The notes: generated from the sequence alone by a model not told the origin. 64,000 nucleotides of DNA from Paenibacillus baekrokdamisoli (GCF_003945345.1 NZ_AP019308.1:248001-312000); one strand, 5' to 3'. Counted from the stretch's first letter, positions 46,553 to 55,255 are shown. Numbers and translations are program-made.

Positions 46553-46712
46553 CGCTCGTCAAATCCTTTACTTAGAAGATAGCCAATTCCTATAAAAAAG
46601 CAGCCAGATCCAGATAAATAAGTAGGAGATAAATTGATATTGTGAATAGAGAAAGAAAAGCTAGGCGCTTTCATCATAGCCGAATTATATAACTTATTAG
46701 GAGGGCATGCGA

Positions 46713-47630
46713 ATGAAATTTCCACAGCTGACAATGGAAGAAAGAATACGGAGACTAGAACCACCGAAGGGGAAAATAAGAGCGGTGCTCGATACAGACA
46801 CCTACAACGAAATAGATGATCAATTTGCCGTTGTCTATTCGCTCTTATCACCGGAACGAATGCAGATGGAAGCCTTCTACGCGGCACCGTTCTTTAATGA
46901 TTTATCGACGGGACCGAAGGACGGGATGGAGAAAAGCTATCTGGAGCTGAAGAAGATCCTAGCTCTTATGAAGAGCGATATTCCAGCTTATGAAGGGTCA
47001 ACGATGTATTTGCCAGATACGCATACACCGGTTGAGAGTGCTGCAGCCCGTAATTTAGTCGAGCGTGCGATGGCCTCAACAGAGGAGGATCCGCTTTATG
47101 TAGTTTCAATTGGAGCGATAACGAACGTAGCTTCTGCCATACTCATGCAGCCTGAGATTATTCGCAGAATCGTCGTCGTGTGGCTGGGAGGTCATTCTTT
47201 TCAATGGAAGGATACGCGTGAATTCAATTTGTTCCAGGATCTGCATGCATCCCGGACGATTGTAAACAGCGGCGTTCCGCTTGTGCTCATTCCTTGTATG
47301 GGAGTAACCTCGCATCTGCTGACGACACTTTCTGAAATTCGGGACTATGTAAAAGGGCAGGGAGAAATCGGGGATTATTTGTATGAAACGTACTTGAACT
47401 GCGTCGATGATCATTTTGGCAGATCGCGGGTCATCTGGGATATCTCAACGATTGCCTATTTGAATAATGAACAGTTCACACCAAGCGTGCTGCTGCCCAG
47501 CCCGTACCTTTCAGAGGAGTTCCGCTGGAGCTTTGATGCATCCAGACATTTGATCCGTTATGTGAATCACATTCATCGAGATGAGGTGTTCCAGGATTTC
47601 TTTAGGAAACTGCAGCAAACCAACCAGTGA
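46713..47630 (+). CDS. Nucleoside hydrolase family protein
   Basis: A 305-residue enzyme of the inosine-uridine-preferring nucleoside hydrolase superfamily. The calcium-binding Asp cluster reads LDTDTYNEIDDQFA at residues 25-38, a variant of the usual DxDxxxDD, and a second conserved stretch, VVSIGAITNVASAI, follows. I use ATG 46713, with AGGAGGG at seven bases; ATG 46707 is too close to that site. It may hydrolyse nucleosides or a related ribosyl compound. Divergence from an AraC gene suggests regulation by a sugar-like effector. Confidence 0.88.
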   Translation: MKFPQLTMEERIRRLEPPKGKIRAVLDTDTYNEIDDQFAVVYSLLSPERMQMEAFYAAPFFNDLSTGPKDGMEKSYLELKKILALMKSDIPAYEGSTMYLPDTHTPVESAAARNLVERAMASTEEDPLYVVSIGAITNVASAILMQPEIIRRIVVVWLGGHSFQWKDTREFNLFQDLHASRTIVNSGVPLVLIPCMGVTSHLLTTLSEIRDYVKGQGEIGDYLYETYLNCVDDHFGRSRVIWDISTIAYLNNEQFTPSVLLPSPYLSEEFRWSFDASRHLIRYVNHIHRDEVFQDFFRKLQQTNQ

Positions 47631-47722
47631 TCAGGGTATGTGATTGCGTGGTAAGGATATACCGTGAGGATTAGAGCTTTATATACTCTTTACTGAGTGG
47701 AGTTAATTAGAAAATAAAGTAG

Positions 47723-47755
47723 AGAACTTCCTTTGAAAGGGGAGGTTCTTTTTTT
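47723..47755 (+). terminator. Terminator after the nucleoside hydrolase gene
   Basis: AGAACTTCC pairs with GGAGGTTCT, followed by a run of T residues. The T-run and ACACA after it reappear at 51509-51520, at the edge of the duplicated segment. Confidence 0.8.
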
Positions 47756-47893
47756 ACACATTTTCACTCGTTGATATACTACTTTGGTGAATGTTGGTAT
47801 TATAATTATATTGATATAACTTACCGAACATGAAGTGCATTATTCCAAAAATCGATGATTTTATTATTTTAGAAAGCAGCTATTAACTTACAG

Positions 47894-48073
47894 TGAGGAA
47901 GTATAACTTGAAAATAATAAGAAGAATCGTTAGTTTAGTTGGTTTCCTTTTGATATTATGTACACTCGTGGTAGTTGTTACAAACAACCTACAAAATAAA
48001 GACAAAAAAACAGAGGTCATTTTGAAGGATGTGAATGGTGTTGTAAATACAATGGTATCTAATGGGAAGCCAT
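47894..48073 (+). repeat. 180-bp direct repeat, left copy (5' end of the thioredoxin-like gene)
   Basis: These 180 bases match 51521-51700 without gaps and with only a few substitutions. They cover the ribosome site, start codon, membrane anchor and first 55 codons of the thioredoxin-like gene. Confidence 0.9.
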
Positions 48074-48480
48074 CGGTATTACTATTTTTTACATCGTGGT
48101 GTCCATATTGTAATGAAGATGCTCCAAAAATTGTTTCTATGTATGAAAAGTATAAAAATGATATTAACATATATGGGATTAACCTTATTCATAGAGATGA
48201 TGTCGATGAAGTGAAGAACTACATCAAAAAATATAAAATTGAATATCCAGTATTGTTTGATGATGATGGGAAATTATATGACAATTATGGATCTCCAGGC
48301 TTCCCAACATTAATTTTTCTTGATGAAAATGAGCAGGTGACTGAAAGGATAGTTGGTTCTACTGAGATTGGCCTTTTTAAGGCAATGTCCCGTTTGAACG
48401 ATAATGCTAAAAGATGTGTAATAGCAATACCAATTGAGTTTAAGCGAGGCTTTCAACAAAGGATGGATAACATACAATAA
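47908..48480 (+). CDS. Membrane-anchored thioredoxin-like protein (TlpA/ResA type)
   Basis: A 190-residue protein. The TTG at 47908 follows GAGGAA at seven bases; the GTG at 47893 is upstream of that site. An N-terminal anchor (about 8-28; SLVGFLLILCTLVVVVTNN) exposes a thioredoxin fold outside the membrane. The redox motif is SWCPYC, and the cis-proline loop reads GSPGFPTLIF. TlpA/ResA proteins keep extracytoplasmic cysteines reduced, for example in cytochrome c maturation. Codon use is AT-rich compared with genes to the left, suggesting transfer. A 5' fragment of the gene is repeated 3.6 kb away. Confidence 0.88.
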   Translation: MKIIRRIVSLVGFLLILCTLVVVVTNNLQNKDKKTEVILKDVNGVVNTMVSNGKPSVLLFFTSWCPYCNEDAPKIVSMYEKYKNDINIYGINLIHRDDVDEVKNYIKKYKIEYPVLFDDDGKLYDNYGSPGFPTLIFLDENEQVTERIVGSTEIGLFKAMSRLNDNAKRCVIAIPIEFKRGFQQRMDNIQ

Positions 48481-48497
48481 TTTATGAAGAGACTATT

Positions 48498-48751
48498 AAT
48501 TAGTTTCCCTGAATTTAGGGTTTGGTTTTAGTGTTATATCGTTTATTCCAGCATTTCTTACATCTGGTCTAGGAGTTATGATTACTATCGCATTGGGAAT
48601 CATAGGAATCGTTTTGGGAAAAAATCGCTAAAAGAAACGAAAACTCACAGTTTAGCCCTTGCAGGAATTATTCTTTCAATAATCTCATTATCAATTTCTG
48701 CATTGATAATTTTAATGATTACCATATTAATATTTGCAGTAAACAGATAGA
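48498..48751 (+). pseudogene. Broken small membrane protein (DUF4190-like)
   Basis: One frame reads SGLGVMITIALGIIGIVLGK and then stops; shifting by one base at the A-run near 48620 continues as SLKETKTHSLALAGIILSII and a hydrophobic end. Together this has the two-helix, GIVxGxxSLK pattern of DUF4190-type proteins. No start codon or ribosome site precedes it, so it looks like a decayed remnant. Confidence 0.5.
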
Positions 48752-48784
48752 CAATAAAACAACAATTTATACAGGAGTTGAGTG

Positions 48785-49564
48785 ATGATGGATTTCAAAA
48801 AAATTAATACGATAACTAAATATCCAAGTATTCTTACATATCACCAATTAGGAGAAAGAGGACGATTAACCGAAGCATTATCTGAAGATAAGGGGTTCCA
48901 AGATTCTGATGATGTTTTTGTCTATGAGAAGGTTGATGGTGAAAATTCAAGAATTATTTTATTTAAAAATCTTTATGGTGAAATCGATTATTTAATTGGC
49001 TCAAGAGAAGAATTGCTCTATGCAAAAGGAGATAGAATTGGTAATCCGTATGGTAACATTGCCGAATTTTTAAAACCATTAGCTAACAAATTTATTGAAA
49101 ATAATTTCACAAGCAATGATTGGGCTTTAACAGTTATCTATCAAGAATCATATGGTGGAAAGACCAAAGCATCCAAGAATTATACGAACAATAAAATTCA
49201 AGGTTATAGAGTTTTTGATGTTTTTGATTTGAATCAGATTGAATTAAACGAACTCTTAGCTTTACCAGTAGAGAAAATAGCAGAGTGGCGCGATCATGGC
49301 AATCAGCCTTTTTATAATGAAGCCGAGAAACTAAAGTTTGTAGCAAAAAATGATCTAGAATATGCCCCACTACTTGCAGAAATTAATGGTTCAGAGTTTC
49401 CCGAGACACTTGAAGACACATTTAAATTATTAAAGAATTTTGAGAAAACCAAAGTTGGTATTGATTCTACAGGAAAATCCGAAGGGGTAATTGTTCGTTC
49501 GTTCGATAGAAAACAGATTAGAAAAATTCGATTTGAAGACTATGAAAGAACCTTTAGGAAATAA
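48785..49564 (+). CDS. RNA ligase-like nucleotidyltransferase
   Basis: A 259-residue protein with the order of motifs of the DNA/RNA ligase nucleotidyltransferase fold: motif I KVDGEN with the predicted adenylated Lys49, a middle YRVFDVFD segment (motif III/IIIa-like), motif IV GKSEGVIVR near residue 225, and motif V KIRFEDYERTF at the C-terminus. This fits the RNA_ligase family related to T4 Rnl2. No C-terminal domain is present. The ATG at 48785 is seven bases after AGGAG. It sits in an AT-rich, repeat-bounded stretch; an RNA repair role is possible but unproven. Confidence 0.8.
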   Translation: MMDFKKINTITKYPSILTYHQLGERGRLTEALSEDKGFQDSDDVFVYEKVDGENSRIILFKNLYGEIDYLIGSREELLYAKGDRIGNPYGNIAEFLKPLANKFIENNFTSNDWALTVIYQESYGGKTKASKNYTNNKIQGYRVFDVFDLNQIELNELLALPVEKIAEWRDHGNQPFYNEAEKLKFVAKNDLEYAPLLAEINGSEFPETLEDTFKLLKNFEKTKVGIDSTGKSEGVIVRSFDRKQIRKIRFEDYERTFRK

Positions 49565-49616
49565 TTGATTGCTTTTATTCTCATTAGATCTGACTTTTAG
49601 TGATGAGGTGACAATA

Positions 49617-49883
49617 ATGGGACTTAAAAATAAGATGCCAGTAATGATCTCTGAACTCATGTGTTTATCTTGTGGCAGTTATTTTCCTATTCCAAGACCG
49701 CTACATCAACTTAGAGAAGAGAATCATATTAAAACTATCTGGTGTCCTCATTGCAAAGAAGAGACACAACATGTTGAGAAGTTAAAAGATAGAATTGATT
49801 TACGGAACCCTAGAAGCGCTTTAGATAAAGAAGAGTTTATTGACGAGGACACAGACTGGGAGAGTTTGTTCGGTTTGAAGTAG
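49617..49883 (+). CDS. Small zinc-ribbon protein
   Basis: An 88-residue protein with two CxxC knuckles 30 residues apart (MCLSCGSYF and IWCPHCKEE), an acidic tail (DKEEFIDEDTDWESLFG) and no membrane segment. I use the ATG at 49617 with GAGGTG ahead; a longer frame begins at 49569 without a ribosome site. A zinc-binding nucleic-acid or protein adaptor is likely; the family is not recognised. Confidence 0.65.
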   Translation: MGLKNKMPVMISELMCLSCGSYFPIPRPLHQLREENHIKTIWCPHCKEETQHVEKLKDRIDLRNPRSALDKEEFIDEDTDWESLFGLK

Positions 49884-49886
49884 TTT

Positions 49887-50297
49887 ATGAAACAAATTGG
49901 AGCCATTGGCGTTCTTGGTGGTTCACTTTTAACGACTTCAACTGTCGTTATTACAAACAGTTTTACATATAGAAAGGAAGTGAAAAAAGCGGAAAGAGAG
50001 AGGGCATGGCTACTTGAAGATAAAGCTAGAGAAACCAACAAAAAGAAGGAAATTAAAGAATTCAAAGTTTACAACGAAGCATTAAAAATTGACGGAGAAT
50101 TCCAGTTTGTACACTTCAACGATGATAATGGCATGAAAGAGTTTTCAATTGCCCAGTACAAAGAAAAAATGAGACCAATACTTTTTATTGATTTTCATTT
50201 ACTTAATCCTGAGGTTAGAAATTTAATCAGAAAACTTGATGATTATGCATATGCAGATATACATTATGGCACTTGGGTGGACCCCAATAAGCAATAA
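49887..50297 (+). CDS. Hypothetical single-pass membrane protein, possibly 3'-truncated
   Basis: A 136-residue protein with an N-terminal hydrophobic segment (about 5-23; IGVLGGSLLTTSTVVITNS) followed by a strongly charged coiled-coil-like helix (residues 28-60) and a small globular end. It starts three bases after the zinc-ribbon gene, suggesting coupling. The last dozen residues run into the dead ISL3 copy, so the natural C-terminus may be lost. Confidence 0.55.
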   Translation: MKQIGAIGVLGGSLLTTSTVVITNSFTYRKEVKKAERERAWLLEDKARETNKKKEIKEFKVYNEALKIDGEFQFVHFNDDNGMKEFSIAQYKEKMRPILFIDFHLLNPEVRNLIRKLDDYAYADIHYGTWVDPNKQ

Positions 50298-50316
50298 AGA
50301 TAACCTGATTGCGGAT

Positions 50317-51402
50317 ATGTTTAGAATAGCGTTAGCGCTTGAAGATCCTTGGAAACTGACGCATATTGAATATGATGATAAGGATGAAGCTTGGCATCTA
50401 TTCCTAGACTTTGAACGTGGATCCCTGTTTGCTTGTCCGTCGTGTGGTGCATCGTGCAAAGCTTATGACGCTGAGAAGAAAGACTGGCGTCATCTGGACT
50501 TTTGGAACTGGAAAACCTACATTCATGCCCGTGTGCCAAGAACGGACTGCACAAACTGTAAGAAAGTGACCCTTGTGCCTGTGAAATGGTCCCGTCCGAT
50601 GTCGCACTTCACGTTGCAGTTTGATGCCTGGGCGATGCGGCTTATGGCTGAAATGCCAGTTAATGCTGCAGCTAGAGAACTCCGGGAGCATGACACATGC
50701 ATGTGGCGAATCTTTCATCACTATGTGAATCAAGCGATGGAGCAATTGGATTTGACTGCGGTCAAACGAATCGCCGTAGACGAAACGTCCTCGCGCCGCG
50801 GACATCGTTATATTACATTATTCGTTGATGTGGACACCAAGATTGTCTTGTTTGCAACAGAAGGGAAAAGCAAAGATACCCTGGCTAAATTCAAGCAACA
50901 TATGATCAGCAAAGGCGCAGAAGCCCTACAAATTCAAGAAATATGCAGTGATATGTCTCCGGCCTTCATTTGAGGCATTGAAGATCAATTTCCAAAAGCG
51001 GAGATCACTTTGATAAATTCCACGTCATGAAGCTGGTCAATGAAGCGGTGGACGAGGTTCGCAAAGAGGAGCAAAAGCAAGCACCTGAGCTTAAACGAAC
51101 CAAATATCTCTGGTTGAAAAATGAAACAACTTTAAAGAACGAACAGAAAGAAGAGTTGAACCTGCATCTGAAGGATAGTCATCTGAAAACAGGCAAAGCG
51201 TATCGGTTGAAGCTGGCGTTACAGGATCTCTGGAGCAAGCCTCATCTATTAGCGGATGTCTATTTACGGGAGTGGATGGCCTGGGCTAGACGCTCTCAAC
51301 TCGAGCCGATGGTGGAGTTAGCCAAGACCATCAAGCGACATGAAGAAGGAATTCTTCGCTGGTTTCACAGTAGAATGACCAACGGGTTGCTGGAAGGTAT
51401 TA
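50317..51402 (+). pseudogene. ISL3-family transposase, inactivated
   Basis: The N-terminal zinc-finger part (FACPSCGASC, then DCTNCKKVTLVPVKW) and the catalytic start (VDETSSRRGHRYITLF) are typical of ISL3 transposases. The frame ends at a TGA at 50971 where an Arg codon (CGA) is expected; one base is then missing in ACTTTGATAAATTC (about 51008-51020). The C-terminal part continues from 51027 to LLEGIN near 51402 and then breaks into unrelated sequence. Three lesions mean it cannot be active. Confidence 0.88.
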
Positions 51403-51477
51403 ATGGGTTTCCCTTCTCCTTTATACCAGATTTTTAGGAAACTCTTAAAACCAACGAAACTATTTCTCTATTCAGAC

Positions 51478-51508
51478 TGGAATTACCCATCCGGTAGAGC
51501 GAAGAGCC
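51478..51508 (+). mobile_element. Putative right end of the dead ISL3 element
   Basis: The stretch ending in GAAGAGCC resembles the terminal inverted repeats of ISL3 elements (GGCTCTT... on the opposite strand). I could not find a clear matching left end or a target duplication, so the left end was probably deleted. Confidence 0.4.
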
Positions 51509-51520
51509 TTTTTTTACACA

Positions 51521-51700
51521 TGAGGAAGTATAACTTGAAAATAATAAGAAGAATCGGTAGTTTAGTTGGTTTCCTTTTGATAGTATGTACACTCGTAGTA
51601 GTTGTTACAAACAACCTACAAAATAAAGACAAAAAAACAGAGGTCATTTTGAAAGATTTGAATGGTGTTGTAAATACAATGGTATCTAACGGAAAGCCAT
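51521..51700 (+). repeat. 180-bp direct repeat, right copy
   Basis: Gap-free match to 47894-48073. The T-run plus ACACA just before it also matches the terminator tail at 47749-47760, but the 133 bases that separate the two in the left copy are missing here. Confidence 0.9.
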
Positions 51701-51726
51701 ATGGAATTAAGGCCGCATTTACCTAA
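51535..51726 (+). pseudogene. Truncated 5' copy of the thioredoxin-like gene
   Basis: It has the same TTG start and GAGGAA site as the complete gene and encodes the anchor plus about 55 residues, but diverges at GKP and stops after eight unrelated residues. The CxxC motif is lost. The gene-free stretch from 51727 to 51969 shows nothing recognisable. Confidence 0.85.
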
Positions 51727-51969
51727 AATATATTGGAGAGAGCTCAAGCTGGAACATTGCTTGGGCGTTCTTCTTGCTATAAAACCAATATTCAACTTTT
51801 ACTTGAGTAAGATAGCTTGAAAAAAGCTGAGGATAAAGATCAGCATATGTAAATTACTTTGCTCATAACCATATCATAGGTAGTAGTGAATTTGAATACA
51901 ATTATGGAAAGTTTGTGAGAAATCGTAAATTATGTTGTATTTGAAGTTCCTTTAAATTATTATTAATTA

Positions 51970-51981
51970 GAACGATCGTTC
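51970..51981. promoter_or_regulatory. Candidate TetR operator before its own gene
   Basis: GAACGATCGTTC is a perfect 12-bp palindrome 21 bases ahead of the tetR-type start codon. The core GAACGATCGT recurs before the SDR gene at 52611. Confidence 0.6.
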
Positions 51982-52002
51982 AGTAAATAAGGATGGCAGA
52001 TT

Positions 52003-52590
52003 ATGAAACGACACTACGATAGTGATCTAACACGGAAGATCATTGCGGAGAAAGCGGCGCGACTTTTTTCGCAAAAAGGTTTCGCTGGAACATCGGTTTC
52101 CGATATATCCAAGGAAGCGGGCTTTAGCAAAGGGCACGTATATTATCATTTCGAGAACAAGGAAAAGCTGTTCGTCTATTTGGCTCAGGAAGGTATGCGG
52201 GAATGGGGCGAAAAATGGACCGCCCTCTCGCCGAACTATCCGTCTGCTACAGAAAAGTTGTATGCGATGGCGAAGTTTGTTTTAAACAACTATAAAACGC
52301 CGCTGCTCAAGGTTGGTCAAGAACTGGCGGTCAATCCTTCCACGAATCCGGAAACTGTGAAACAATTGTACGGACTTGCAATAATACCGATGCAAGCGTA
52401 TGCGGCAATTTTTCAGCTAGGAATGGATACTTGCGAATTTAAGATTGATGATTTGGAATCGACTACATTTCTGTTTGGAACTTGGCTTGGGGCGTTATGT
52501 CAGCACATATTTACAATGGATTATGATAAGCTGCTCCTCATGTTCCACCAAAGCGTGACAATTTTTCTAGGCGGTATCCTTAAAAATTAA
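52003..52590 (+). CDS. TetR/AcrR-family regulator
   Basis: A 195-residue regulator with an N-terminal HTH (about 10-55; FAGTSVSDISKEAGFSKGHV, then YYHFENKEKLF) and an all-helical ligand domain (about 70-190). The ribosome site is AAGGATGG. Palindromic sites before it and before the downstream SDR gene suggest it represses both. The region around it is again closer to average base composition than the island upstream. Confidence 0.92.
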   Translation: MKRHYDSDLTRKIIAEKAARLFSQKGFAGTSVSDISKEAGFSKGHVYYHFENKEKLFVYLAQEGMREWGEKWTALSPNYPSATEKLYAMAKFVLNNYKTPLLKVGQELAVNPSTNPETVKQLYGLAIIPMQAYAAIFQLGMDTCEFKIDDLESTTFLFGTWLGALCQHIFTMDYDKLLLMFHQSVTIFLGGILKN

Positions 52591-52605
52591 GGATATGGCT
52601 CACCT

Positions 52606-52646
52606 AATTAGAACGATCGTACTAATTGTTCTAATTGCACTATAAT
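52606..52646 (+). promoter_or_regulatory. Promoter region of the SDR gene with TetR operator
   Basis: TTAGAACGATCGT overlaps the likely -35 region, and TTAGAAC/GTTCTAA form a wider inverted repeat. A perfect TATAAT lies at 52641-52646. The -35 hexamer is poor. Confidence 0.5.
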
Positions 52647-52668
52647 AAGCGAAAAGGATGTGGGTATA

Positions 52669-53488
52669 TTGAGTACATCGAATCAAGTTGCTATAGTAAC
52701 TGGTGGCGCTTCGGGCATTGGTAGAGCAATTAGCATCGAGTTGGCGAGCAAACAAGTATTTGTCGTTATTACCGATATAGACGAGGTGGGTGGTGAACAG
52801 ACAGTCAGAGAAATTGAAATTAAGGGAGGTAGAGCAAAATTTGTCAAACTGGATGTAACGGATGCCTCTCAGGTAGAGAATGTGATTCATAACGTGCATC
52901 AGGAGCATGGGAAGTTAGACTATATGTTCAACAATGTGGGGGATCGCGATGTATGGTGAGTTGTACGATATGTCACACGAACATTGGGAGAGAATCATCA
53001 ACGTGAACCTTTGGGGCGTAATTCATGGTACGCAGGCTGCGTATACGTTAATGAAAAAGCAAGGGTTCGGCCACATTGCAAATACTGCATCCGCAACAGG
53101 ACTTGGTCCGTCACCAACAGCTGCTGCGTATGCGACAACCAAACACGCTATCGTTGGGCTTACTACATCTCTTCATTATGAGGCGGAAGCGTTCGGAGTT
53201 AAGGTAAGCGCACTATGCCCAGCGTTTGTGAATACACCAATATTCTTAAAAGGTGAAGCAATCAACATGGACAAAGAGAAAATAAATGAACAAATAATGA
53301 AGCAGAAATTGATGAGCCCTGAGCAATTCGCGCGTATCGCGTTAAAGGGCATTGTCCGAAATGAACCGATCATTTGCCCAATGCCTCTGCGACGGACGAT
53401 GGACATTTTCTTTACCCTGTTTCCATCCGTTCACCGAAAGTTGATGAGACTCGTCTGTAATGTGGCTCGTAAAGCAAGCATTAACTGA
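52669..53488 (+). pseudogene. Short-chain dehydrogenase with a +1 frameshift
   Basis: The first frame has the cofactor motif TGGASGIGR and runs to LDYMFNNVG, then goes out of frame; the second frame resumes with GIAMYGELYDMSHEHWERII and has the catalytic Tyr in AAAYATTKHA. Joined, the two give a full-length SDR of about 270 residues. The break is at the run of five G at 52938-52942, where four would restore the frame. The TTG at 52669 is a plausible start; a GTG at 52660 is an alternative. Either a recent mutation, slippage or a sequencing error is possible. Confidence 0.8.
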
Positions 53489-54167
53489 ATGCACCATTAT
53501 GCCGACAGTGATATGATGTTTGCAGGAGTTGTTGTTGGTAATAATCCCGGTGAAGTGTGGGTAGATAACAATTTGAATCCGTCATCCGCATTAGTATGGT
53601 CTAGTGGATTGGGGGCTTTCCATTTCATGGGAAGTGCTAGAAACAATTGCTTTAATCAATCAATCGAAATGCTCATTGAGAATGAAATTATTCCTTTGTT
53701 GAGAAGTAAAGATAGAAACGATTTTGAGTTTTCAATATGTCTATAAATCTAATTTGAAAACAAATGAATCTCTCTGCTCAGATATTTTAGAGCCCTTTAG
53801 GGCTGTGGAGATTGACGAAACATTCATATTTGAACTTCATAAAGGTGAAATGAAAAATGCGGATTTTATGATAAATTACATCGAACAATATTTGGGTACC
53901 TTAAATATCTTTTTAGGAAAGGGCTATGGTTACGTTGCACTCACTAAGTTTAATTCCACACACGCAATTGGAGTAGAAACGCTTGAAGATTACAAAAGAC
54001 AAGGATTGTCTAGTTCACTTGTGAATTTATTATTAAAGAAATTCAATGAAAAAAATATTGCTTCTTGGTGGGATTGTATCGAGAGTAATATTGCTTCTCA
54101 AAAAACAGCTGAAAAGGCAGGTTTAATAAAAGCAAATCATTATAAAATAAATGGGTTCAATTTTTAA
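53489..54167 (+). pseudogene. GNAT acetyltransferase with a frameshift
   Basis: The first frame (85 residues) contains GNNPGEVWVDN and SALVWSSGLGAFHFMG, the N-terminal pattern of GNAT_acetyltran-type proteins, and ends at FEFSICL. A second frame from about 53724 continues with the acetyl-CoA-binding half (GVETLEDYKRQGLSSSLVNL, then NIASQKTAEKAGL). Together they make one acetyltransferase broken near 53720-53745. The N-terminus is also shorter than usual, starting at the SDR stop without a ribosome site. Confidence 0.75.
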
Positions 54168-54268
54168 TATAACCATCAGTTAGGGCAAATGCCATACCAC
54201 AGTTTTAAGTTATTCTCCCTGCCACCTCATCACCATAAGAATGAACGACCAGCAGTAAGAATGATCGT

Positions 54269-54344
<76 letters not shown>

Positions 54345-54358
54345 ATACCTTCAACTTA

Positions 54359-54382
54359 ACGGCAGAGATGTCGTTTTTTTTT
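54359..54382 (+). terminator. Terminator after the tRNA-Ala gene
   Basis: A short AACG...CGTT hairpin runs into nine T residues. A close relative (AAACGG...CCGTTT) follows the second tRNA copy. Confidence 0.6.
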
Positions 54383-54414
54383 CTTTTCGGAGCTAAATGA
54401 AGGGGGAATGTTAA

Positions 54415-54924
54415 ATGGTTCTAGACGAATTGTTGAAAAGAAAAGATCTAAAGCCAAAAGAAAAAACAGAAGTTATGGCAGATGCAATTATAAGCGGTGA
54501 ACTAGCTATTATTGACATTATTAATGTAGCTTCTACCGCTAAAGACCCGGCAAAGGCGACTTGCATGGAGGCGTTCGAATATGCCACAAATAAAAAACCA
54601 GTGATTGCAAATATGGAGCTTTTCAGGTTCGCGCAAAATAATCTGTGTGCTAAAGCACCACGTCTAAAATGGGAGTCTGCTAAAGTAATTGGCAATATTG
54701 CTCATCTTTATTCTGAACACCTAGAAGAGGCGATTGCTAGTTTATTAGAAAATACGAAAGACGACGGCACTGTGGTTCGCTGGAGCGCAGCCTATGCTCT
54801 TACCCAAATATTCGATCTACCCAATTATTCGAACGATGATTTTCGTACCACTCTTCAGGATATTTGTGAATTCGAGGAAAAAAACAGCATCAAGAAAATA
54901 TACTTAAAAGTATTAAAGAGGTAA
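54415..54924 (+). CDS. HEAT-repeat-like protein
   Basis: A 169-residue, all-helical protein with HEAT-type helix pairs (RLKWESAKVIGNIAHLY, then DGTVVRWSAAYALTQIFDL, which share the pattern of Trp-Ser-Ala then aliphatic residues). No enzyme motif or signal peptide is seen. The ribosome site is AAGGGGGAATG. It sits between two tRNA-Ala sequences. Such proteins are protein-binding scaffolds; the partner is unknown. Confidence 0.75.
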   Translation: MVLDELLKRKDLKPKEKTEVMADAIISGELAIIDIINVASTAKDPAKATCMEAFEYATNKKPVIANMELFRFAQNNLCAKAPRLKWESAKVIGNIAHLYSEHLEEAIASLLENTKDDGTVVRWSAAYALTQIFDLPNYSNDDFRTTLQDICEFEEKNSIKKIYLKVLKR

Positions 54925-54979
54925 CTGAGTTATCACAGACGGAATTTGAAACCTAATTTTTAAATACAAGATTTATCGT

Positions 54980-55220
54980 GGGACCTTAGCTCGGCTGGGA
55001 GAGCGCATCGCTGGCAGCGATGAGGTCAGGGGTTCGCCCGCGCGGACGTAATGAAGCGAGATAGCTTCCAAGCAATCTCGTCTAATGCAGGAGCACGGCG
55101 TCTGAATCTACCGCTAAAAGTCCTCGCCCGAGTAAGCTTCGTCAGCTATATAATCAAAGATTCATACATCCCATATGGAAAGACGAGTTTGTGCAAGTCA
55201 TATCCCGCTAGTCTCCACCA
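54980..55220 (+). pseudogene. Chimeric tRNA-Ala interrupted in the T-loop
   Basis: Bases 54980-55036 are the first 57 bases of a tRNA-Ala (anticodon loop CTGGCAG, GGC) up to the T-loop TTCG. A 165-base block follows (55037-55201), then ATCCCGCTAGTCTCCACCA completes a tRNA 3' end identical to that of the intact gene. The two ends do not fit: the acceptor GGGACCT pairs poorly with AGTCTCC, and the T-stem has a G-G mismatch. So this is a recombined remnant, not a tRNA with an intron. Confidence 0.8.
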
Positions 55221-55231
55221 ACCTAAAATTC

Positions 55232-55255
55232 AAACGGTAGAGATGCCGTTTTTTT
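55232..55255 (+). terminator. Terminator after the chimeric tRNA
   Basis: AAACGG pairs with CCGTTT, followed by T residues. It is homologous in layout to the one after the intact tRNA. Confidence 0.7.

Noticed and set aside
47640-51730. Prophage
   Set aside because: Despite the ligase and repeats there are no integrase, structural, lysis or packaging genes.
54980-55220. tRNA with a group I intron
   Set aside because: The interruption is 165 bases in the T-loop, not the anticodon loop, is too short for a group I intron, and the two exon-like parts mispair in acceptor and T-stem.
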